Assembly: GCF_023923225.1 (NCBI RefSeq)
Contig: NZ_CP099489.1
Span: forward strand, 3,782,001 to 3,846,000
DNA: 64,000 bases
Source of the DNA: Ornithinimicrobium faecis
GTDB lineage: Bacteria; Actinomycetota; Actinomycetes; Actinomycetales; Dermatophilaceae
Direction of reading: 5' to 3'
Of this stretch, positions 18,464 through 26,418 are shown in pieces. A program made the position numbers and the translations under genes. Position 1 is the stretch's first letter, and each line of letters opens with the position of its first letter. The notes beneath the pieces were generated by a model. The model saw only the letters and a list, made by a program, of their open reading frames with translations, did no database searches and was not told the origin of the DNA.

Positions 18464-21400
18464 TCAGGTTTGCTGATGCCCCTCGATCGCGCGGATCACC
18501 TCGGGCCGCAGGTCGGCGGCGGCGATGACCGCATCGACCGAGCCGACCTCGACCGCCCGGTGGATGTTGTGGACACCGTCGAACTCTGCGGCGACCTCAC
18601 TGATCTTGTCCGACCGCAGACCGGCGCGGACATCGGCGAGCTCGACCATCAGGGCCGCTCGCTCCTCCTGCGAGGCAGCATTGATCCGTTCCTGCAGGTC
18701 CTTGACCTCCGGACTGGCCGCCGCCCGCTTCTCCACCTCGCCGGCAAACACCACCGCCGCCGCCGGAGCCCCGCCCAGGACCGAGGCGAACGAGCCCTCG
18801 ATGGCGAGCACCGTCATACGGGGATTGAGCCGTTTGGAGAAGACCACGAAGGCTCCACCGTGATAGCGCGAGATCACGCAGAAGACGATCGGCCCGTCAA
18901 AATTGACGATGGCCCGGCCGATCTCGGCGCCATACTCCAGCTGCAGGTGGCGCATCGAGTCCGGTGACCCGTCGAAGCCGGACAGGTTGGCCAGCACCAC
19001 CAGGGGCCGGTTGCCGCTGGCGGCGTTGATCGCGCGCGCCGCCTTCTTCGACGAGCGCGGGAACAGCGTGCCAGCGGTGTAGGTGTCGGGGCCGTCCGTG
19101 GGCGGGAAGCCGTGCCGCGGGACCGGGCGGGACTCGATGCCCAGCAGCGCCACCGAGTGACCACCGATGTGCGCGTCCTGCACCACCGCCGTGTCGGCAT
19201 CGGCCATCCCGGCCCACCGCTCCAGCGTCGGGTGGTCCTGGTCGACCAGGGCGGCCATGACGGTGCGGATGTCGAAGGCCTTCTTGCGGTCGGGGTTCTT
19301 CTCGGCGGAGAAGATGTCGCCCACCGTGGCAAAGTCCGGCGCGGCCGGGTGCGAGTGGGGGTATGCCGTGAGGTCCCGATCGGCGGGATCGCTCGTCTCC
19401 ACGCGGCGCGGGCCGGGCTCACCAGGAGCGGTGTAGGTGTGCTCGTAGTGCGCCATGAGCGTGTCGACGGCACCAGCCAGGTCGCGCGCCCAGTACTGCG
19501 CCTGACCGTTTGGCCCCATCACCCGGTCATAGCCGCCGATGCCGTGGTTGTCCTCGGCCGAGACGCCGCCGGAGAAGTCCAGCGACTGCTTGCCGGTGAG
19601 CACCATGGCGCTGTCCGGCGTCATCACCAGGATGCCCTTGGTGTGCATCAGCATCGTGGCCTCGGCGTTCCAATAGGGCTGGGCGCCGACGTTGATCCCG
19701 GCGACGACGACGTTGATCTCGCCGCCGGCCTGAGTGAACTCAACGATCCGCTTCAGCGCCGCGGCCACCCAGTCCATGTTTTCCGTGCCCGAGTCCATCG
19801 AGATCCGGGCACCGGCGGAGACGGCAAACCACTCCAGCGGCACGCCCATCTCCTCGGCCAGGTCGATGGCCGCGATGACCCGGGTGCACTCCGGCTCGGA
19901 TAGCGCGCCCAGGGCCTTGATCGGGTCGCCGCACAGCACCACGCGCGTGACGCCCTCGGGGTGCAGGTCAGTCGGCGTGGTCACCACCGCGACGATGATC
20001 CCCGCGGTGTTCAGCCCGTGCGGGCGGTCGACGGGCACCAGCGCGCCGGTCTCGTCCAGGTCGTGCTCGACCAGGGTGCCGCCCTCGCCGGTCAGGGCGT
20101 CGGCCAGCTCATAGGGATAGACCAGTCCGCGGCGCCGGGCCCGCAACACCTTGCTGCCATAGTCGTCCAGCGGCTTCAGCGGCTCGGTCGGCGGGGCCTC
20201 GAAGGAGGCCACCACGCCTGCGCCGGACTTGGCATGGAACCGGATGGCGGCCTGCACCGAGGTGCCATCGGGGCGGGCGACCCGGCCCTGCGCGACGACC
20301 TCCTCCAGCCCGGCCCGCTCGGTCAGCGGGGTGATCTTGTGCTGCAGCGTCGCCAGCTCGGCCGGCGTGGCCTCAATCACGGGCCAGACCTGCACCCAGA
20401 CGTGGTTGGTGTCGAGCTGGACCCCCTCGGCGCCGCGTTTGGTGCGCGCCCGGCGGATCGCCTCCAGGCAGCTCTCCACGGCCCGCTCCCCCTGCGGCAG
20501 GCTGACGACGGCACCATTCTCATCCCGTATGACGCTCAGTTGCCTGACCTGGGCGAGCGCCACCAGTCGCCGGTCGGCTGGGTTGTCGGGGGCCACGCAC
20601 TCATACAGCAGCACGTCGTCCGGTGCCTCGATGCGGGTGATGTCGAACTCCCGCAGGCGCCACAGGTCGAGGCGTCGGCCCACCATCGGGTGGACGCCGC
20701 GCACCAGCGTGTCCTCGTGGGTCCCGCCCTGATCGTCGGGTCGGAAGGTGAGGTAGTCGACCTCGCGTCCGCCCCCGGGGCAGCCGCCGACGGCGACTCG
20801 GCGGCAGTCCACCGGGAAGCCGAGCCCCGCGAGCACCCCGGCCAACTCAGCGCTGGCCTCGTCGGAGGACTCAGGCATGTCGGGCCAGCGCAGATAGAGG
20901 TCCATCACGACCTCACCGAGCTGGCGACCGGCAGCGGCCTGCTCGGTCAGGGCGGCGACCAGAGCCGAGCCCGGGTCGCGCAACTCGTCGAGCGTGCCGA
21001 CCGTCGTGATCAGGCGGGTCGGCCGGTCATCGAGCACATAGTCGGCCAGCACCAACTCCCGGTCGGCGGCGGTGAGTCGCGTCACGTCGTGCAGGTCGAA
21101 CTCCCGATAGTGCCGGCGCACCAGCACCTCGAGCAGTGGCTCCCAGCGGGATGTCCCCTGCTCGAGCCGGTCGGAGAGGATCCCCGCGATCTGCACGGGG
21201 ATCGCGACGATCTCCTCGATGCGCGCCGCACGATCCGGGACCTCCTCGGCCTCCGCGAGGGCGGCGACCTCCTCGGCCAGCCCCTCCAGGGCACTGGCCC
21301 GCACCGCAGCCACGAGCTGCTGGTCGAACCAGCGGAACCGGATGCTGCGGGCCATGTCGCTGATGGCAGGGTGGCGCAGCTGCGTGGCGCGGACCAGCCG

Positions 21401-24037
21401 CTCCAGCACCAGACGTGCCTCGGTCGCCCGACCGTTCGGGGGCGGCGGCTCCCCGAGCCAGGCCTGCAGCACGGCGGTGACCACCTGCAGGTCCTTCACC
21501 GAGCGTTGCTGGGCCAGGAACACCCGGAAGACGGCGTCCTCGAGGTCCTCGCTGCGCTCCAGGTCGCTCACGCCATAGTGCGACACGACCTGCCGCAGCC
21601 GCTCGCTGAACGCCTCGGGCAGTGCGCCGCGCTCCACGTCCAGGCTCTGCAGATAGGTGTGGAAGTGCTCGCGCGGGCTGTGCACGCGCAGCTCGGTGCG
21701 CTCCTCGGCCTCGCTCGGCCGGTTGCGGCTGAGCTCGGCGAGGTCGGCGAAGGTCGCCAGCAGCTCCATCTCGCCCTCGAGCACGTCAACCCCCTGACCG
21801 CGCAGCTCGGTGCGGGCCGCCAGATAGCTCGGCAGCAGGTCCTGGTCGTCGTCCACCGGCACGTCATAGCCGAGCACCCGGGAGACCAGAGCAGCACGTA
21901 TACCGTCCGCCCGGGTCTGCAGGGACGGCGCCTCGGGCGCGGGGGGCAGGTCAAGGTCGGGACCTTCCGTGGTGACCGCGGCAGCGCCGTCGGCCTCCGC
22001 GTCAGCAGTGGGCTCCAACCGCACGAGCGGGGCACCGGTCTCGACCTGACTGCCGGTGCGCACCAGGAGCTCGCGCACCCGCGCCGCAAACGGCGCCTGG
22101 ATCACGGTCTCCATCTTCATCGCCTCGAGCACCAGCACCTGCGCGCCGGCCGCGACCTCGTCGCCAACCGCCACGGGTGTGGCCACGACCAACGCTGGGG
22201 ACGGTGCGCGCACGATGCCGCCCTCGTCCCGGCTGACGCGGTGGATGACCTCGTCGACCTCGACCAGGTGGGTCGGGCCGTGGATGGCGCTGACGATCCT
22301 GTGGCGCCGGCCGTTGACGGTCAGACGGCCGTGGAACTGGCCCAACCGCTCGACCTCAGCGGTGACGGTCTGCTCCTGACCGCCGCCAGCGACGGTGACG
22401 CGGAACTGGTGTGGCCCGGTCTGCACCGCAGTGACCTGATAGGTCACGCCCCGCAGCTTCAGGTCCACCGGACGGCCCACCTGGTGCTGCACCTGCGGGC
22501 GACCACCCCGTGCGGTCTCGAGGAGACGACGCACCTCGACCTGCACCTCGTCCATGTAGGCGTCGATGCCCGCCTGCACCAGGGCCACCCCAGAGTGCTG
22601 GTGGCTGACGAGTCGGCCCTCGGCCCGGACCCGGTCGATCCACCCCGTGTCGCACCACACGGGGGCTCCGCCCCCGTGTCCCCCCGCTGGGGGCTCCGCC
22701 CCCAGACCCCCAAGGTCCGGGCCCACAACCTCGGGCTGCTGGAGCAGCTGCAGGACGAAGCTCTTGTTGGTGGCACCGCCCTCGATGACCACCGTCGTCT
22801 CACCGACGGCACGGCGCAGTCGCGACAGGGCCTCCGCGCGGTCGCGGCCATAGGCGATGATCTTGGCGATCATCGAGTCGAAGTCGGCCGGGATGCTGTC
22901 GCCCTCGCCGACCCCCGTGTCGACCCGGATGCCGGGCCCGGTGGGGAACTCCAGGAGCGTGATCCGGCCCGGGGCCGGAGCGAAGTCACGGTCCGGGTCC
23001 TCGGCGTTGAGTCGGGCCTCGACGGCGTGACCGCGCTCGGTCGGTCGCTCGCCCTCGAGGTGCCCACCGGCTGCCACGTGCAGCTGGGCGCGGACCAGGT
23101 CCAGCCCCGTCGTGGACTCGGTGATCGGGTGCTCGACCTGCAGGCGGGTGTTGACCTCGAGGAAGGCGAACTGCTGGGTCTGCGGTCGATAGAGGAACTC
23201 GACGGTGCCGGCGCCCTCATAACCGACGGCGAGCACCAGGCGCTCGGCAGCGGCCTTGAGCTCCTCGGACTGCTCAGCGGTCAACAGCGGGGAGGCGGAC
23301 TCCTCGATGATCTTCTGGTTGCGGCGCTGCACGGAGCAGTCGCGCACCCCGATCGCCCAGGCTGTGCCGTGGCTGTCGGCGATGACCTGCACCTCGACGT
23401 GCCGGGCGTCCGTGACCAGGCTCTCGAGAAAGACGACACCGCTGCCGAAGGCTCGCTCGGCCTCGTCCCGGGTGCGCTGATAGACGTCGCGCAGCTCGCC
23501 CTCGTCGGTGACCTTGCGGATGCCGCGACCGCCACCACCGGCGGTGGCCTTGAGCATCAGGGGATAGCCGATCTCCGCGGCCCGGGTCACCGCGTCCTCG
23601 AGGGTGTCCAGACCGCTGCGGCTCCACGGGGCAACGGGGACCCCGACCTCCTCGGCAATCAGCTTGGAGCCGATCTTGTCGCCGAGCTTGCGCATCGCAT
23701 CGGCACTGGGGCCGATGAAGGTGATGCCCAGCCGATCGCACAGGTCCACGAAGGCCGGGTCCTCGGCCACGAAGCCCCAACCCACCCAGACGGCGTCCGC
23801 CCCGGTCTCCACGAGCGCCCGCTCGAGGACCGCGAGGTCGAGATAGGGCCGCGCAGAGGCAGGCCCGAGGGAGTGGGCGATGTCTGCCTCACGCACGAAC
23901 ATCGCCCGCCGGTCGGCATCAGTGAACAGCGCGATGGTCTGCAACTGGGGTCCCCCGGCGGCGTTGTGATCCCGCACAGCGTGGATCAGCCGGACCGCGG
24001 CCTCACCTCGGTTGACGATGGCGATACGAGAGAACAT
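18464..24037 (-). CDS. Single-chain acyl-CoA carboxylase (biotin carboxylase-BCCP-carboxyltransferase)
   Basis: The 1857-residue protein fuses all activities of a biotin-dependent acyl-CoA carboxylase. A biotin carboxylase domain covers about residues 1-440 (ATP-grasp glycine loop AGGGGRGIR near 165). A biotin carrier domain holds EAMKMET, with Lys641 the biotinylation site. A helical central region (about 700-1240) has no motif I can assign. The carboxyltransferase domain fills about 1260-1857 (VYPYELADAL, GGAPAAAVVF). The order resembles the eukaryotic-type multidomain ACC and the bacterial fused propionyl/acetyl-CoA carboxylase family. The ATG at 24037 has GGAG upstream. Between residues about 444 and 461 a palindromic DNA element is translated in frame. 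Acetyl-, propionyl- or longer acyl-CoA could be the substrate. Confidence 0.88.
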   Translation of the reverse strand: MFSRIAIVNRGEAAVRLIHAVRDHNAAGGPQLQTIALFTDADRRAMFVREADIAHSLGPASARPYLDLAVLERALVETGADAVWVGWGFVAEDPAFVDLCDRLGITFIGPSADAMRKLGDKIGSKLIAEEVGVPVAPWSRSGLDTLEDAVTRAAEIGYPLMLKATAGGGGRGIRKVTDEGELRDVYQRTRDEAERAFGSGVVFLESLVTDARHVEVQVIADSHGTAWAIGVRDCSVQRRNQKIIEESASPLLTAEQSEELKAAAERLVLAVGYEGAGTVEFLYRPQTQQFAFLEVNTRLQVEHPITESTTGLDLVRAQLHVAAGGHLEGERPTERGHAVEARLNAEDPDRDFAPAPGRITLLEFPTGPGIRVDTGVGEGDSIPADFDSMIAKIIAYGRDRAEALSRLRRAVGETTVVIEGGATNKSFVLQLLQQPEVVGPDLGGLGAEPPAGGHGGGAPVWCDTGWIDRVRAEGRLVSHQHSGVALVQAGIDAYMDEVQVEVRRLLETARGGRPQVQHQVGRPVDLKLRGVTYQVTAVQTGPHQFRVTVAGGGQEQTVTAEVERLGQFHGRLTVNGRRHRIVSAIHGPTHLVEVDEVIHRVSRDEGGIVRAPSPALVVATPVAVGDEVAAGAQVLVLEAMKMETVIQAPFAARVRELLVRTGSQVETGAPLVRLEPTADAEADGAAAVTTEGPDLDLPPAPEAPSLQTRADGIRAALVSRVLGYDVPVDDDQDLLPSYLAARTELRGQGVDVLEGEMELLATFADLAELSRNRPSEAEERTELRVHSPREHFHTYLQSLDVERGALPEAFSERLRQVVSHYGVSDLERSEDLEDAVFRVFLAQQRSVKDLQVVTAVLQAWLGEPPPPNGRATEARLVLERLVRATQLRHPAISDMARSIRFRWFDQQLVAAVRASALEGLAEEVAALAEAEEVPDRAARIEEIVAIPVQIAGILSDRLEQGTSRWEPLLEVLVRRHYREFDLHDVTRLTAADRELVLADYVLDDRPTRLITTVGTLDELRDPGSALVAALTEQAAAGRQLGEVVMDLYLRWPDMPESSDEASAELAGVLAGLGFPVDCRRVAVGGCPGGGREVDYLTFRPDDQGGTHEDTLVRGVHPMVGRRLDLWRLREFDITRIEAPDDVLLYECVAPDNPADRRLVALAQVRQLSVIRDENGAVVSLPQGERAVESCLEAIRRARTKRGAEGVQLDTNHVWVQVWPVIEATPAELATLQHKITPLTERAGLEEVVAQGRVARPDGTSVQAAIRFHAKSGAGVVASFEAPPTEPLKPLDDYGSKVLRARRRGLVYPYELADALTGEGGTLVEHDLDETGALVPVDRPHGLNTAGIIVAVVTTPTDLHPEGVTRVVLCGDPIKALGALSEPECTRVIAAIDLAEEMGVPLEWFAVSAGARISMDSGTENMDWVAAALKRIVEFTQAGGEINVVVAGINVGAQPYWNAEATMLMHTKGILVMTPDSAMVLTGKQSLDFSGGVSAEDNHGIGGYDRVMGPNGQAQYWARDLAGAVDTLMAHYEHTYTAPGEPGPRRVETSDPADRDLTAYPHSHPAAPDFATVGDIFSAEKNPDRKKAFDIRTVMAALVDQDHPTLERWAGMADADTAVVQDAHIGGHSVALLGIESRPVPRHGFPPTDGPDTYTAGTLFPRSSKKAARAINAASGNRPLVVLANLSGFDGSPDSMRHLQLEYGAEIGRAIVNFDGPIVFCVISRYHGGAFVVFSKRLNPRMTVLAIEGSFASVLGGAPAAAVVFAGEVEKRAAASPEVKDLQERINAASQEERAALMVELADVRAGLRSDKISEVAAEFDGVHNIHRAVEVGSVDAVIAAADLRPEVIRAIEGHQQT
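22657..22705. repeat. Double GGGGGCTCCGCCCCC hairpin inserted inside the carboxylase gene
   Basis: Two copies of the palindrome GGGGGCTCCGCCCCC lie 13 bp apart, each flanked by short extra complementary bases (ACAC/GTGT and CT/AG). They sit within the open frame and are translated as a Gly/Ala/Pro-rich segment between the end of the biotin-carboxylase fold and the conserved DTGWIDR stretch. The composition is unlike the flanking coding sequence. It looks like a REP/MITE-type palindromic element that kept the frame. Confidence 0.7.
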
Positions 24038-24104
24038 CCGTCTCCAACTTGATCGGGCGCGGGGCCGGTGACAGTCGTGCACACTGACGTTGCCACGTTC
24101 GGGG

Positions 24105-24119
24105 GACTACTGGCTAGTC
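24105..24119. promoter_or_regulatory. Inverted repeat upstream of the carboxylase
   Basis: GACTA-CTGGC-TAGTC is a perfect 5-5-5 inverted repeat 68 bp before the carboxylase start. It may be an operator for its promoter. No regulator is encoded next to it. Confidence 0.3.
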
Positions 24120-24193
24120 GACGCCCCGTGAGCAGCAGCACAGACCCCGCAGAGGGGTGTCGTCACGCTACCCGCAAAAGCCCCGAAAACAGC

Positions 24194-24228
24194 GCTGCCC
24201 CCGCAACCTCGTGGGTTGCGGGGGCAGC
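24194..24228 (-). terminator. Rho-independent terminator after the acidic lipoprotein gene
   Basis: A perfect 15-bp stem (GCTGCCCCCGCAACC with its complement) and 5-nt loop is followed on the minus strand by GCGCTGTTTTC, a short U-tract. It lies 75 bp past the lipoprotein stop codon and separates it from the carboxylase gene. Confidence 0.8.
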
Positions 24229-24303
24229 GAGCGTATGACGCTGGGTCGGGTCGGTTGCGACCCTCACCTGAGGTGACTGATCAGCACCCCGGCGTCAGGT
24301 GGG

Positions 24304-25254
24304 TCACGGAGCGGTCGGTGCGCCCGGCATCTCGACGATGGACGAGGCGTCCGGCGCGGCGATGTCCACCGGCTGGCCCCAGTCGTCCATCTTCATGACG
24401 GTCTCGGCACCCTCAATGTCGAAGGTCACCTGGCGCATGAAGTTCTGGTCGTCCAGCCACACGTCGTAGGTGATCTCGGCCGGCATGCCAGCAGCGCTGG
24501 CGTCCTCGAGCCCGGCGGTGTCGAGCAGCAGCTCGTAGTGGTTCAGCGACTCACCGTCGACGTCCTCGGGACCGACGAAGGTGATCTTCTGGGCGCCGGT
24601 CTCCCAGTCGTCCCACTGCGAGGTCATGTCGATCTGGTTGGTGAACTCGTCAGCGTCCTCACCCATGACCTCCTCGAGAGGCATCTGGATGAACTGGCCC
24701 TCCTCGGTGACGCCCGGCATCGACATGTAGGCGTTGCCGTCGACCATGATCATGTGGATGGCGCCCATGCCGGGCATCTCCATGTTGATGTCCATGGCCG
24801 GGGCACCGGACAGGTCGGCCTTGCCGATCATCGTGACGGCCTGGCCCTCCATCTGCATGTCCATGTTCATGGTGAACGAGGTCATGGAGTCCATGCCCGG
24901 GCTCTTCAGCTGGGCCACGAAGGCGGCCGGGTCGACCTCTTCGCCGGCTGCTGCGTCGCCACCCTCGGCCCCGGCACCTGCATCGGTGTCCTCGGTCTCG
25001 GTGCCCGTGTCGGTGCCGGCGTCAGTGTCCTCAGTCTCGGCACCCGTGTCGGCGTCCTCGGTCTCGGCGCCAGCGTCGGTGTCCTCGGTCTCGGCACCGG
25101 TGTCGGTGTCGTCAGTCTCATCGGCGCCGGCATCGCCCTCAGCGCTGGCGCTGGGCTCCTCGACCTCTGGCGAGTCCTCGCCACATGCTGCGAGCGTGAG
25201 CACCAGTGCCCCGCTCGCCGCGATCATCCCCCACGTCGTGGTGTTCCGTCGCAT
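24304..25254 (-). CDS. LppX/LprG-like lipoprotein with acidic repeats
   Basis: The 316-residue protein has a lipoprotein signal (residues 1-24, hydrophobic stretch ending in LTLAAC, lipidated Cys). An acidic low-complexity region of Asp, Glu, Thr, Ala and Gly follows (about 25-105), with the unit TEDTDAGAE and variants in tandem. The C-terminal domain (about 110-316) has Met-rich beta strands and resembles actinobacterial LppX/LprG or DUF6612-like folds that carry lipids. The ATG at 25254 has GGAAGG upstream. It is divergent from oleA, with a set of GGCAC palindromes between. A role in handling the olefin product is possible but unproven. Confidence 0.75.
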   Translation of the reverse strand: MRRNTTTWGMIAASGALVLTLAACGEDSPEVEEPSASAEGDAGADETDDTDTGAETEDTDAGAETEDADTGAETEDTDAGTDTGTETEDTDAGAGAEGGDAAAGEEVDPAAFVAQLKSPGMDSMTSFTMNMDMQMEGQAVTMIGKADLSGAPAMDINMEMPGMGAIHMIMVDGNAYMSMPGVTEEGQFIQMPLEEVMGEDADEFTNQIDMTSQWDDWETGAQKITFVGPEDVDGESLNHYELLLDTAGLEDASAAGMPAEITYDVWLDDQNFMRQVTFDIEGAETVMKMDDWGQPVDIAAPDASSIVEMPGAPTAP

Positions 25255-25276
25255 ATCTCTGCCTTCCCTCTGGTGT

Positions 25277-25308
25277 GGCACATAGTGCCTGGTGCGGCAC
25301 CTGGTGCC
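25277..25308. promoter_or_regulatory. Array of GGCAC/GTGCC palindromes
   Basis: GGCAC-ATA-GTGCC (25277-25289) and GGCAC-CTG-GTGCC (25296-25308) are perfect palindromes whose centres are 19 bp apart. GGTGC-G-GCACC (25291-25301) overlaps the second. The array sits between the lipoprotein and the divergent oleA gene, so it could bind a dimeric repressor that controls one or both units. Confidence 0.45.
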
Positions 25309-25395
25309 TGTTTCACCTCATCGTTTCACAGCCACCGCGTGGGCTGTGTTCTTATTGATCCAACTGATTGACGACTCGCAGAGCCCTGAGGTTCC

Positions 25396-26418
25396 ATGAA
25401 CGGCAACACCATTTTCCGCCACCACGACACGGCCGTGCTGTCCGTCACTGCGGTCGACGCACCGGTGGTGGTCACGTCGGCGCAGTTCGACGAGCAGTTG
25501 ACTGCCACCTATGAGCGCACCAACATGCGCTCCGGCATGCTCTCGCGACTGGCCGGCATCCAGGAGCGCCGCTGGTGGCAGGAGGGCACGACCTTCGTCG
25601 ACGGCGCCATCGAGGCAGGGGCCAAGGCCATCGCCGAGGCCGGGGTCGACCCGGCCCGCATCGGGCTGATGATCAACACCTCCGTGAGCCGTGAGCACCT
25701 CGAGCCGTCGATCGCCGTCAAGGTCCACGCCGAGCTCGGCCTGCCGTCCAGCTGCCTGAACTTCGACCTGACCAACGCCTGCCTCGGCTTCGTCAACGGC
25801 ATGCAGCTGGCCGCGACAATGATCGACGCCGGCCAGATCGACTACGCCGTGATCGTCGACGGAGAGGGCTCGCGCCCCGCCCAGGAGAGCGCCCTGGCGC
25901 GCCTGTCCGGCCCCGACGCCACCGCCGAGGACCTGCAGAACGAGTTCGCCACGCTGACTCTGGGGTCGGGGGCCGCCGCGATGGTCCTGGGCCGGGCCAG
26001 CGAGCACCCGGAGGGACACCGGGTCATCGGTGGCGCCTCCCGTGCCGCCACCCAGCACCACGAGCTGTGCGTCGGCGACTACGAGCGGATGAGCACCGAC
26101 ACCAAGGGGCTGCTGGTCGCCGGCATGCAGCTGGCCAGTGACCTGTGGGAGGACGCCCGCGAGGACTTCGACTGGACGGACATGGACTGCTATGTCGTGC
26201 ACCAGGTCTCGACCGTCCACACCGGCCGCACCGCCAAGGTCCTCAACCTGCCCAGCGACCGCATCCCGCTGACCTTCCCGACCTTCGGCAACATGGGCCC
26301 TGCCGCTGTGGCTGTGGCCCTGGCCAAGCAGGCCGAGCAACTCACCCCAGGCGACCGCGTGCTGATGATGGGCATCGGCTCGGGTCTGAACATGACCTGC
26401 CTGGAACTGGCCTGGTGA
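25396..26418 (+). CDS. oleA: OleA, acyl-CoA condensing thiolase for olefin synthesis
   Basis: The 340-residue enzyme performs the non-decarboxylative head-to-head condensation of two fatty acyl-CoAs to a beta-keto acid, first step of long-chain olefin synthesis. It has the FabH/thiolase fold with active-site Cys129 in NACLGFVNG and OleA's second-strand Glu103 in SREHLEPS. The Cys is followed by the usual His (VHQVST near 268) and a C-terminal Asn-containing FGNMGP. It opens an oleA-oleBC-oleD cluster, and its stop overlaps the oleBC start by 4 bp. The identity is well supported by motif and neighbourhood. Confidence 0.92.
   Translation: MNGNTIFRHHDTAVLSVTAVDAPVVVTSAQFDEQLTATYERTNMRSGMLSRLAGIQERRWWQEGTTFVDGAIEAGAKAIAEAGVDPARIGLMINTSVSREHLEPSIAVKVHAELGLPSSCLNFDLTNACLGFVNGMQLAATMIDAGQIDYAVIVDGEGSRPAQESALARLSGPDATAEDLQNEFATLTLGSGAAAMVLGRASEHPEGHRVIGGASRAATQHHELCVGDYERMSTDTKGLLVAGMQLASDLWEDAREDFDWTDMDCYVVHQVSTVHTGRTAKVLNLPSDRIPLTFPTFGNMGPAAVAVALAKQAEQLTPGDRVLMMGIGSGLNMTCLELAW

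Noticed and set aside
22657..22705. CRISPR or transcription terminator inside the carboxylase gene
   Set aside because: There are only two palindromes without spacers of equal size, and the reading frame continues through them.
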